A stretch of 64,000 nt of DNA from Prevotella multiformis DSM 16608 (GTDB lineage Bacteria; Bacteroidota; Bacteroidia; Bacteroidales; Bacteroidaceae), in NCBI RefSeq assembly GCF_000191065.1, contig NZ_GL872283.1, positions 1,177,721 through 1,241,720 on the forward strand, read 5' to 3'. Under the pieces are notes generated by a model. The model did no database searches. It saw nothing but the letters and a program-made list of their open reading frames with translations, and was not told the origin of the DNA. Made by a program: the position numbers and the translations under genes. Shown one piece after another: positions 7,676-16,184 of the stretch (the first letter of the stretch is position 1; every line of letters begins with the position of its first letter).

Positions 7676-8316
7676 CTACCATTCCTCCTTAACAGCCTGA
7701 GTTTTTCACCAAACCCTAAATCATCAACCATCTCGTCCTGCACTTCTCCTTCTCCTACTCCTTCTCTCTTTATGACATTAAGAAAAGTCATCCATAGAAT
7801 CTTCAAGTCAAGTGAAAAAGAGAGATTATCAACATACCATACATCGTATTCAAACTTTTTGCTGTATTTCACAAAATTCCTGCCATTTACCTGCGCCCAT
7901 CCCGTGATGCCAGGCCGCACTTCGTGCCGTCTGATCTGACAACTATCGTAGCACTTCAAAAAATCAGCATACAAAGGTCTTGGCCCGATTAATGACATAT
8001 CTCCCTTTAACACATTGAGTAATTGGGGAAACTCGTCCAAAGAAGTGCTGCGGACGAATCGGCCGACTCTCGTCAATCGCTGTCCATCAGGCAGAAGATT
8101 TCCCTCTTCATCTCTCTCATCGGTCATGGTCTTGAATTTTATGACATTAAACACCTTGTTATGCCATCCTGCCCTCGAATGCAGGAAAAACGCTCCTCCA
8201 CCTTTATTTGCGAAATGCAGCCATATCGTGACAGTCAACAACAAAGGTGAGAAAACCAGCAATGCAACAAGTGCAGCGCTGAAATCTATTGCCCGTTTGA
8301 AGAAACACCTATACAT
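7672..8316 (-). CDS. PglC-like initiating phosphoglycosyl transferase (bacterial sugar transferase, PF02397)
   Basis: This monotopic enzyme moves a phospho-sugar from a UDP-sugar to undecaprenyl phosphate and so starts the glycan repeat unit at the inner membrane. At 214 residues it is the small, PglC-type form. It has one reentrant hydrophobic segment (about 10-34), the Arg/Lys region FNVIKFKTM, the catalytic Asp-Glu pair in TSLDEFPQ (94-95), GDMSLIGPRP and RPGITGWAQVNGRN. It is packed between a GT4 gene (3 bp) and the PLP-fold gene (4-bp overlap). The sugar donor is probably a di-N-acetylbacillosamine-like or HexNAc sugar, by inference from the aminotransferase downstream. Confidence 0.9.
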   Translation of the reverse strand: MYRCFFKRAIDFSAALVALLVFSPLLLTVTIWLHFANKGGGAFFLHSRAGWHNKVFNVIKFKTMTDERDEEGNLLPDGQRLTRVGRFVRSTSLDEFPQLLNVLKGDMSLIGPRPLYADFLKCYDSCQIRRHEVRPGITGWAQVNGRNFVKYSKKFEYDVWYVDNLSFSLDLKILWMTFLNVIKREGVGEGEVQDEMVDDLGFGEKLRLLRRNGR

Positions 8317-8319
8317 ATA

Positions 8320-9525
8320 CTAATCAAGTGATGTGTACATATTTTTCAAAGCCTTCCATACATCTTTCTGCTCATATTTTTCCTGGATGATCCTACGGCT
8401 GTTCTGAGCCATCCGTGCCACATCTGAGGGGTGCGACAACGTCCATTCCATGACAGCAAGCAGAGCTTCTGGATTACGAGGAGGAACAATACGTCCGTTT
8501 ATTCCCTCTCGCACAATCTCGTTACTACCATTTATATCAGTTACGATAGACGGTAATCCCATACATCCCGCCTCAAGGACCACATTGGGAAACCCCTCTC
8601 TATAAGAAGGGAACACCAAGGCATCAGCAGTAGCAAGATAAGGGCGCACATCTTTCTGATAGTTTACAAATCGAACCGAAGGATTATGCATGAAGAAAGA
8701 TGTATCTTCAGCATCCAGTGGATCGAGTTCTGGTTCAAAGTTCCCAACCAGAAGCAGTTTCGGCCGAAGGGGGTGTTTTCCTCCAAGTAAGCCCTGCATA
8801 GCAAAAGACAGTTCCCGCATTCCTTTGTCATTGACAATTCTGCCGACAAAAACAAAAACGAAATCCTCCGACTCGAAGCCGAGTTCCCTGCGGAGGCTTT
8901 CTTTCACAGGGCTTTCCCTTGGAATATCCAAAAGTTTCCTCCCATTATCTAAGCTGCATTTTTCACGCAACCTCTCGACAGAGAAGTAAGAAGTATCCTT
9001 TCCATTAATATTACCATTCCAGATTACCTTCAGTGGCTTCTTCGTGACATGGTCTTGCTTTAAAGTTTCAAGAACCCCCTTTCCTTCCGGAATAACCTTA
9101 GACGCACAGGCACAAGTTATTTTCTCCATAGTCTGCAAGATTATTCTCAATCCCCCTGTTGCTCCCTGATACCTAAGGCCTGTAACCGTATAAATCCGAT
9201 GTGGGACACGGCAGAACCAGGCAGCCACCATAGCCAACAGAGATCCCTTGGGTGTATTGGCATGAACGCACCATGGTTTTTCTTTCTGAAAGAAAAAAAA
9301 CAGCCAGACTAAAGAAACAAGATCTTTCCATAAAGAAATTGGACGTTCTATAGGTGCATTGACTACTCTGACTCCCTCTCTACCTCTTACCTTTTGCAAC
9401 CGACCATCATCTTTTGCGACCGCAACAACATCGAAATGCTGATTAAGGTACTTCAACTGTCCTACCAAAAGGTCATCTAAACTCTCGCCTGCAGTGGTCA
9501 GTCTTACTATTTTCTTTTTTTCCAT
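8320..9525 (-). CDS. GT4-family glycosyltransferase
   Basis: The protein (401 aa) is a GT-B glycosyltransferase with the retaining GT4 signature. The C-terminal nucleotide-sugar domain holds FVFVGRIVNDKGMREL and the E-x7-E motif in YREGFPNVVLEAG. The N-terminal domain starts KKIVRLTTAGES and contains VHANTPKGSLLA. It should add the second or a later sugar to the lipid-linked unit made by the PglC-like enzyme 3 bp downstream, much as PglA does after PglC. It is cytosolic or membrane-associated. The start at 9525 follows about 700 bp of degraded sequence, so a new promoter may lie there, though none is clear. Confidence 0.88.
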   Translation of the reverse strand: MEKKKIVRLTTAGESLDDLLVGQLKYLNQHFDVVAVAKDDGRLQKVRGREGVRVVNAPIERPISLWKDLVSLVWLFFFFQKEKPWCVHANTPKGSLLAMVAAWFCRVPHRIYTVTGLRYQGATGGLRIILQTMEKITCACASKVIPEGKGVLETLKQDHVTKKPLKVIWNGNINGKDTSYFSVERLREKCSLDNGRKLLDIPRESPVKESLRRELGFESEDFVFVFVGRIVNDKGMRELSFAMQGLLGGKHPLRPKLLLVGNFEPELDPLDAEDTSFFMHNPSVRFVNYQKDVRPYLATADALVFPSYREGFPNVVLEAGCMGLPSIVTDINGSNEIVREGINGRIVPPRNPEALLAVMEWTLSHPSDVARMAQNSRRIIQEKYEQKDVWKALKNMYTSLD

Positions 9526-9643
9526 AACGGCTTATACAAATCAATATAGCACTCTTTTTAGGATGGTTCTAAAATTAAGATGTCGAAGACAATTTACATA
9601 TAAGCAACTAAGCCGACAACACTCATAAGCTTGCTTAGTAATT

Positions 9644-9856
9644 TCACAATTGAAGATGTAATCCATAAACAATAAATACTCCTGTAAGGCTGCCGGGATC
9701 TATTCGCCGCCCAAACTCTCTATCTCTGCCGAAGTCCAGAATATACCCCGCTTCCATACCGGTTGTAGTCAGGCAGCTATTAACTGAACAGAATGTTCTG
9801 CCGAAAATACTGGAAGCAGCCTTTAACCCGACAATTACTTTGTTCTCGACTGCCAT
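9644..9856 (-). other. Degenerate sequence with a 70-codon open frame
   Basis: An open frame without recognisable domain lies between a GT4 remnant and an intact GT4 gene. Its sequence (Cys, Gly and Thr rich) does not resemble the flanking enzymes. It is more likely eroded locus DNA than a gene. Confidence 0.3.
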
Positions 9857-9859
9857 ATC

Positions 9860-10112
9860 TGCTACGAAATTTCCAATATCAAGTTGCTCCTTGTTTATAA
9901 CACGCCCGTCGGATATTGCTCTTCAACGGGCAGTCCTCTTCTCCGGATCTCATATACAAAAGCACGTCCATATTACGCAGACCGTAAAAAACCAATACCA
10001 TGAGAAGTCTATACATACTCATTCAATCACCCCGCTGAAATTCAATTCTTCCCAATGTGAAGACATCTCGATAATGCGAAGCACATTCAGTATATTTTCC
10101 CACCGATAAATT
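9860..10112 (-). pseudogene. Remnant of a GT4 glycosyltransferase
   Basis: Translating the minus strand near 10100-10030 gives NVLRIIEMSSHWEELNFSGV. This lines up with NVLRAADIIVMSSHWEGLSL in the intact GT4 encoded at 12403-13518, followed by a degraded match to its VHRPF...NGLRE stretch. There are in-frame stops and small deletions and no usable start. It is the C-terminal half of an old paralogue. It shows that glycosyltransferase genes have been lost from this locus. Confidence 0.75.
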
Positions 10113-10206
10113 CAAAGTGCTGATCCAGCAACTTCAGCAGCCCTTTCAACAGACTGTCCCAAGATAGGTCTGCAGCAGTAATGCGAAACAACCTCCCCTA
10201 CCTACT

Positions 10207-11232
10207 TTAGAACTCAACACGTTCAAAACTCACATTCCCGATCCTTGCTGCATACTCAGGGAATGCACTCTTCCACATTCCTTCATGCCATAAGCTATAT
10301 ACCTTTTGCGCACCGCTGATCAAATAATAGTCTGTGAACATCTTTATATTCTCCGAATCATCAGTTTCACCGGCAGTATCTATATGCTTTACCGTTCCGG
10401 GCACTATATATACATCAGGCATTGCTTTTTTTATTTTCTCAATGAATACCATAGAATCCGAAGCTATCAGGACGTTCATACCGAAATGCTGCGAAGAGAT
10501 TTTTTTTATAGCATTGACGGCAGAAGCCACCAGCGCATTCTTCTGGCTGTCAGAATCCAGCTCCGGGTTAACTGCTGTCTCGGTCTTATCGCCCAAGAGA
10601 TTCATAAAGCGGGTATGAATTGCAATATAGCAGTCTCCTATCTCCGTCCGATAACGTTCCAGATAACGCTGAAGATAAGTCGTCGGGCGGAAGAGTTCTC
10701 TATACAACTCCCCCCACTTATAATCTGTCCCAAAATGAGCATTCACCTTGTCCAAGGAGTCATAGCCATAATAGAAATGCGTCTCCGACGAACGTTTCTT
10801 GCATAAGCGGGAAGGATTTACGATTTCCCCGTAAGCTATAATATTCTTATATGACAAAAGGCCAAAGTTCATTTGGCTTTCATCAATTATCCAATCATAC
10901 TTATTTGGCTCAAGGTATTTGCTTAATACAAACGGATAGCTCCAATTCAACCTGAACGGTTTACCTAATGCTTTGGAAACAGCAAAAACAGTGATAAGTC
11001 CTTTAAGCCTGTCGAACATCCCACCATGCGGAATCCTGCCGTCAACCATAAATACAAACGGATAAGTATTACTCGTTCTGTACAAAGAGAACCCTTTCTC
11101 CTTCATTATCCTGAACTTCATCAACGGTTCACGATAACAGCAATCTATGAGCTTGACGAAAAAATCTCTTCTTAGCATATATAGATATTCAAGTCTGACA
11201 ATTCCTCCCGAATGGATCTCTCGTCCTCGCAA
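10207..11232 (-). CDS. Putative glycosyltransferase with fucosyltransferase-like (GT-B) features
   Basis: No family is certain. The protein (341 aa) has GGMFDRLKGLITVFAVSKALGK near the N-terminus, which resembles the GG-x-x-DR-x-x-G loop of NodZ/FUT8 and related fucosyltransferases. It also has AIHTRFMNLLGD, like their HxRxGD motif, then VLIASDS and a final loop LISGAQKVYSLWHEGMW in the place of the donor-binding region. It would add a sugar, perhaps fucose, to the glycan. The true start may be an internal ATG (11178 or 11121), since the first 18 codons look non-conserved. It follows the broken acyltransferase in the same operon. Confidence 0.55.
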   Translation of the reverse strand: MRGREIHSGGIVRLEYLYMLRRDFFVKLIDCCYREPLMKFRIMKEKGFSLYRTSNTYPFVFMVDGRIPHGGMFDRLKGLITVFAVSKALGKPFRLNWSYPFVLSKYLEPNKYDWIIDESQMNFGLLSYKNIIAYGEIVNPSRLCKKRSSETHFYYGYDSLDKVNAHFGTDYKWGELYRELFRPTTYLQRYLERYRTEIGDCYIAIHTRFMNLLGDKTETAVNPELDSDSQKNALVASAVNAIKKISSQHFGMNVLIASDSMVFIEKIKKAMPDVYIVPGTVKHIDTAGETDDSENIKMFTDYYLISGAQKVYSLWHEGMWKSAFPEYAARIGNVSFERVEF

Positions 11233-11441
11233 TCTGAGGCTGAAACAAACAGTTTGGAATACTCATTCATTGACCCATCGGCTACATTCCCATGTCATTT
11301 CAGCCATAGAGACCCGACTGCAAGTAAAAATCCTCCTAAAGTCCATATAGGAAAAGGAAACATCAATGTGATTATTTTACATGTTTCTCACTCCACACCG
11401 TGCCGGACACAACTCCATAGGGGATCAGAAAGAGAAGGGCA

Positions 11442-12416
11442 TCACTTCTGTCCGCCATAAAAAAGGATGTTTATTATCTTAATGGGCTGCGTTAGTCGAA
11501 CCACATAATAACATACAAAACACATGACACTACCGATCAGAGGGATAAAAACAAAGTCTGTAAAAGCCGATGAAATAAAAACTTCATTCCATTTTACATA
11601 TTCTGTCAATGTCCGCTCTATCATAAAAGTCTGAACGACATATATGCCCAGAGTATATCTTCCAACCGTACTAAGCCCGGATAAGATATGCCTTCCTATC
11701 CGTTCATTCCCAAATATCTTATAAATCAGCTCGCAGATTCCTATGACAACTATTGAACCAGAAAAGCCTACCAGAAGTTGAATCATAAACTTCATCGGAC
11801 TGTAAACAAGTAAACTGAGATCAACCTTATCACATGGATTTGCCCAACGCATGCAGACTGCAATAACAAAAAAGAAAAGCGAAACACAGAAAAGAGCAAC
11901 CCGATAGGTTTGAAAGCCCGTCTGATATTTATGAATTTAATATCCCATACAAAAATAGAAATATAGGAAATTTATCATCAAGGTTCCACCAGATGGAATG
12001 ATTAAAAGTGCTACCCATGAAAGCAGAAATGTAATCCCTACAGGTTTTTTTAATATATTTGGCAACTCTTGCTATTAAATAGCAAGCAAAAAGAGTTTTA
12101 AGGAACCAAACACACCCAATTATTTCTCTACAAATCCCCCCCACACACATAGACAAACGGTTGCAACTGTACAGGATATAACCGGAACCAACAACTGTTT
12201 ACACTTTTTTATAAAAAGAGTTCTTATAGGGACTTCTAAGCTGCGACTGGAGAAATACCCGCACAGCAACATAAACAAAGGCATGTGGAAAGAATAAATA
12301 ACAGCTCTAACAGAACTCTCCAATGCCTGTTCCATAACATAGCAGTGACCCACACATACAAGGAGCATCGCTGTGAACTTCACCAGATCTAAGTATGCTA
12401 TTCTATCTTCTGCCAT
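11442..12416 (-). pseudogene. Acyltransferase-3 (OafA/WecH-type) gene with two frameshifts
   Basis: Three overlapping frames together spell one acyltransferase-3 protein. The first (to 12120) has YLDLVKFTAMLLVCVGHC with the family Asp and His. The second (12156-11929) and third (11942-11442) supply the later transmembrane helices, including LSTVGRYTLGIYVVQ. The first break lies at a run of seven G (minus strand; 12137-12143). One more G would join frames one and two exactly as CVWGGICREIIGCVWF. The second break is near 11935-11945 in AT-rich sequence. The enzyme would O-acylate the surface glycan if intact. The start overlaps the GT4 gene by 14 bp. Confidence 0.85.
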
Positions 12417-13518
12417 TAGAGATTACGTCGTTATAAACAAAACTGTATCCGCTCACCATTCTGTTGACATCAAACTCCAAAGCTCTATTGTAACAGCGTT
12501 CAGCTATCTCATTATAATAAGCTTCATCACTTGACAAATGATTAATTTCATCTGCCAGCACCTTAGCATCCTCATGAGGGAAAAGAAGGCCATAGCCCTT
12601 TGTCACTTCCCGCAGTCCGTTCACATCCGATGCTATGAACGGCCTGTGCACGCTCATGCCCTCCACGTTGCTGAGGCTCAGCCCTTCCCAATGGGAAGAC
12701 ATTACGATAATGTCCGCTGCCCGCAGCACATTCGGTATGTCCGTACGCAATCCAAGAAACCTCACCCTGTCTTTTACACCCAGTGAGGCAGCCAACTGCT
12801 CAACTGCATTCTGGCGTACACCGACTCCAGCAAACCACACCTCAAACAATCCTTTATCCAGCAGCCCCAAAGCCCTGACAACCGTATCCTGATCTTTGGC
12901 ATCCCTGAAACCGGCAACCATCAGAATAGATTTCCGCTGTTTCTTCAGGGATAAAAGAGCCTCATCCGGTCCGGCGCAGCTGATTGCTTCCACATCTACA
13001 CCATTGTTGATTGTAGAGATACGGCTGTACCGGGGGCTTGTCTTGTCTTGCCAGTCTCCTCCCATGTATTCCCGCAACTTTTCTTCAGCAATCCGGCTTA
13101 TGCAGATGACATGACTGTACCGGCCATACATCCAGCTCTCAACTGGAGCATACCACTTCCAGCCGCGTTTGCGATTGGAAGTGGTATGCTCGGTAGAGAC
13201 AATTCTCACTGGACAGAATACATCCGCAAGTGCCACGAACAGCTGCGGGGAGGAATTATGTGTATGGACGATATCATATCCGCGCATGATCTTTGCCAGT
13301 TTGAGAATGTAGACAGGATTATAAACACCACGTCCCAGCGAATAGATCTTCACCTCCGGGCACATGCTTCTAAGCCTCTGCATCAGCGGTGTCTCCGTAC
13401 CGTTGAAAACACACAAATCCACCGTATGTCCCAATGCCCGCAGCCGTGGTATCAGATTGACTACCAAGGTCTCTGCTCCTCCCATCTCCAAGGATGTTAT
13501 GACCTGTAATATTCTCAT
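12403..13518 (-). CDS. GT4-family glycosyltransferase
   Basis: The 371-residue protein is a typical retaining GT-B enzyme. The N-terminal glycine motif GGAETLVVNLIPRL (14-27) is followed by DIVHTHNSSPQ and ISTEHTT-like acceptor loops. The donor domain has MVAGFRDAKDQDTV, RFLGLRTDIPNVLRAADI and the E-x7-E region SSHWEGLSLSNVEGM. It adds one sugar to the lipid-linked repeat unit on the cytosolic face. Its end overlaps the start of the broken acyltransferase, and a palindrome array lies just upstream. A degraded paralogue lies at 9860-10112. Confidence 0.9.
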   Translation of the reverse strand: MRILQVITSLEMGGAETLVVNLIPRLRALGHTVDLCVFNGTETPLMQRLRSMCPEVKIYSLGRGVYNPVYILKLAKIMRGYDIVHTHNSSPQLFVALADVFCPVRIVSTEHTTSNRKRGWKWYAPVESWMYGRYSHVICISRIAEEKLREYMGGDWQDKTSPRYSRISTINNGVDVEAISCAGPDEALLSLKKQRKSILMVAGFRDAKDQDTVVRALGLLDKGLFEVWFAGVGVRQNAVEQLAASLGVKDRVRFLGLRTDIPNVLRAADIIVMSSHWEGLSLSNVEGMSVHRPFIASDVNGLREVTKGYGLLFPHEDAKVLADEINHLSSDEAYYNEIAERCYNRALEFDVNRMVSGYSFVYNDVISNGRR

Positions 13519-13568
13519 TCGCCTTTATCTTATTCCATTGACAAAAAGCCCGCCTCATGCCTGTCAAC

Positions 13569-13650
13569 GGGAACAGTGTTCCCAAGCACCGGGAATGTCA
13601 TTCCCGGACGTTGGGAATCCGATTCCCAACCGGTCGGGAACACAACTCCC
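13569..13650. repeat. Array of four 15-bp palindromes (complete copy 1)
   Basis: Four units of the form GGGAA-N5-TTCCC lie at 13569-13583, 13591-13605, 13613-13627 and 13636-13650 (the last ends CTCCC). The spacers are 7, 7 and 8 bp (AAGCACC, GGACGTT, AACCGGTC). The same arrangement with related spacers occurs at 57984-58065. The array fills the 195-bp gap between two glycosyltransferase genes of one operon. Confidence 0.85.
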
Positions 13651-13713
13651 AATGGAACTTACACACTGCAGAATCTATCATTCAGAAAGCAAACCGGTAT
13701 AAGACATGGGGGA

Positions 13714-14595
13714 CTATGCGTGAGAAACGCATGCTATCCTTAAAAGATCTGTCAAATGAGCCAACCATCCTAATGGAGCGACAAGATTCCATCTTCCCCT
13801 CAATCTCGGATACTTTTTACGGCCGTGGGAACACAATCGGAACCTCCAGTAATTAATTGCAGCTTTCATCTTATACCTCGCAGGGATGTCAAGTTCATTC
13901 AATTCGGCATAGCATATCATCGAAGCAACAGGACTATCCATCCTTATCCGGACAATCCTGGAAGTCAAACCTCCCGCTAAATAATCGCGGAAATAGATCA
14001 CCTTATCAAAAAAACGTAATTGATATTTCCTTGCGATTCTGTTCCACACCAAAGCCTCCGGACAGAACCTCTCATTGTTTACCTCCGGGAACGGATATTC
14101 TCGTAAAACCTCGGTCTTAAATACTTCACAGACATCTCCTTCGAATCCATACCTATAACGCATGTCAATGGAACTTAAATCCATAGACTCAGCTATCCTT
14201 CTTCTTCCTATGACAGTGCCGTCATGATGTGCCATGACACCACAGACTCCGCCTACGGCAGGGTTATCCTTAATCTTCAAATAGTATTTATTTATCGTTG
14301 ACAGAGCATCCTCCGGAAGACTGTCATCACTATCTACTATCAGAACCAGACTACCATTGGCTTCCTTCACACCTCTGTTCAAGGCTCTGTGCTTTCCCCC
14401 ATTGTTCTGTTTTACATAAGTAATCTTCATCTTGCCCTCACAGACGAACCTGTCCACGGTCACTCCGGTAGCATCTGTTGAGCCATCATCTACAACAACC
14501 CACTCAAAATCATTAAAGTCTTGACTCAACAGGCTTATATACAACTTCTCCAGATAGGCTGCCCTGTTATAAGAAGGGGTGAGAACTGTTATCAT
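13714..14595 (-). CDS. GT2-family glycosyltransferase
   Basis: The 293-residue protein begins with the GT-A entry ITVLTPSYNRAAYLEKLYISL and has DFEWVVVDDGSTD, the nucleotide-binding acidic motif, then VLIVDSDDSL (DxD) and an acceptor-side ED-like region (RFCPEALVWNRIARK). GT2 enzymes are inverting transferases acting at the membrane on lipid-linked glycans. The gene overlaps the polymerase gene by 4 bp. It is followed by a repeat array rather than directly by the next gene. Confidence 0.9.
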   Translation of the reverse strand: MITVLTPSYNRAAYLEKLYISLLSQDFNDFEWVVVDDGSTDATGVTVDRFVCEGKMKITYVKQNNGGKHRALNRGVKEANGSLVLIVDSDDSLPEDALSTINKYYLKIKDNPAVGGVCGVMAHHDGTVIGRRRIAESMDLSSIDMRYRYGFEGDVCEVFKTEVLREYPFPEVNNERFCPEALVWNRIARKYQLRFFDKVIYFRDYLAGGLTSRIVRIRMDSPVASMICYAELNELDIPARYKMKAAINYWRFRLCSHGRKKYPRLRGRWNLVAPLGWLAHLTDLLRIACVSHA

Positions 14596-15740
14596 TTCTT
14601 ATAGAATTTATCAACCGCATATCGACTGTCATATTCGAATCTGTCGTAGACAGGATCATAGTCGCGCACACCGTTTGTAAAGAAAGTCTTATAAGGTGAC
14701 AGCAAATAGCCCCATTGCATGACGATTCGGGCAAACAGGCCGAAACAGATTGCCAAGACAAGTATTTTCGTGCTCCTGCTTACATGCATGTCATTGCAAA
14801 TGGTTGACAGAGTGGCAATGACACCGATCAGGTAATACCATCCTAAACGCCCCCCATTCAGAGACTGCACAAAGAGCAACAGTATCGCACAAAAACCAAG
14901 CATAACATTGAGTAAAACAGAATCCTTTTCCGTATCAGGTATCCTATCATAATTCTTTATTACAATATAAAGGAAGATGAAAGCCTCGATAATATACTCA
15001 TATCTGAAGCCAACTTCCTGATCTGCATAAGAAATGGAGCGCAACTGCATATCTGCAACATCACCATATATACTGAACAAAGCAGAAGGTACTGCCGAAA
15101 GTCCCAACAACAGACAGAAAAACATAAAAACCATAATATGTCTTGTGTTAAAACGTTTCAGCGGTACGAAATATAAAGGCAACACGATAATGGCTGAGTT
15201 ATGGAAGGTGGCAGCCAGCAAGACACATCCAATGAACTTATACGGATTCCTTTTATATATGTACTGCAGCCCCAGCCAGACAATCGCGACTCCTATCATC
15301 TGCCTCAGGTAGGTAAAAGTAAAGAAGAACATAAGACCCAGGAAAAGAGCCACCGCAAAAAAGAAGTTGATGCAATATTTCTTTAATGAATAGTAATACA
15401 AGGTATAAATAACCAGGGTCGTCAATAATATAAAGACATACCTGTTGCCGGATATACTTGAAATGAGGATGTTAAAACCAGCGTATCCAAACTCAGAAGG
15501 ATACAATTTAAGAATAGTTGCATCATTATAACTGCTTCCTATATGTGTAATATAAGCAACCTCATCAAACAACTCTCCATATATATACCGGTCGTAGCCT
15601 CCAAGCATGTCAGAGACACCAACAAACACCGACAAAACAAGAAAAGAAAGGAACAATCCTTGTATCTGTCTGGTCTTATGTCTGTCAGCCAGATAATTAA
15701 CAAGAAGAATAAAAAAGAAAAGTCCTATATACAGCAACAT
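14592..15740 (-). CDS. EpsG-family O-unit/exopolysaccharide polymerase (Wzy-like)
   Basis: This 382-residue protein has about ten hydrophobic helices, starting MLLYIGLFFFILLVNYLADR. It has the EpsG-family features of a conserved periplasmic loop with TYLRQMIGVAIVWLGLQYI and AATFHNSAIIVLPLY. Proteins of this class polymerise the flipped repeat units. It is the only Wzy candidate in the locus and so pairs functionally with the Wzx encoded at 19441-21000. The start lies after about 440 bp of degraded DNA. Confidence 0.85.
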   Translation of the reverse strand: MLLYIGLFFFILLVNYLADRHKTRQIQGLFLSFLVLSVFVGVSDMLGGYDRYIYGELFDEVAYITHIGSSYNDATILKLYPSEFGYAGFNILISSISGNRYVFILLTTLVIYTLYYYSLKKYCINFFFAVALFLGLMFFFTFTYLRQMIGVAIVWLGLQYIYKRNPYKFIGCVLLAATFHNSAIIVLPLYFVPLKRFNTRHIMVFMFFCLLLGLSAVPSALFSIYGDVADMQLRSISYADQEVGFRYEYIIEAFIFLYIVIKNYDRIPDTEKDSVLLNVMLGFCAILLLFVQSLNGGRLGWYYLIGVIATLSTICNDMHVSRSTKILVLAICFGLFARIVMQWGYLLSPYKTFFTNGVRDYDPVYDRFEYDSRYAVDKFYKK

Positions 15741-16184
15741 GGATTACTTAAGATTAAAAAAACACAGACATTACCATAATATGCCGGGCGCAGCAATAAA
15801 TCCGGAAGATACTATCTATACTGGTTACCGCACATAAAATACATGGTACGCTGTCCGAAGACATTGAACGAAGCATGGTATATGATTGCATCAACGTCTT
15901 GTCTTCACATGAGAACTCATAGAGCCATGCCTTATCCAAAGATTTATCATCGTATTTCAGAATAGTACGGAAATGCGTCTACCTTGTGTCTCAGCTTACG
16001 CCTCCGGATGAATCAGCCTATCATATTTACAGTTCTGCCCCCTCGGGCTTCGCTTATAAAAAAGCGAAACAATCTCCTCCCGCACAATAGCTCATGTCTT
16101 AAAGTCAGTGCTGCACACACCTGTCGGGATACTTTTCCCACAGCTGGTTCCAACATCTTCAGAACAAGAAAACTTATTCAAGGG
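15741..16184. other. Degenerate inter-gene segment in the polysaccharide locus
   Basis: A minus-strand stretch (about 15770-15975) can be read as a 70-residue fragment (TILKYDDKSLDKAWLYEF and on) but is broken by stops in every frame further upstream. No family is recognised. It is probably the remains of a lost gene. Confidence 0.4.

Noticed and set aside
13569-13650. CRISPR array
   Set aside because: Units are only 15 bp, palindromic and separated by 7-8 bp, and the spacers themselves are similar between the two arrays. No cas gene is near.
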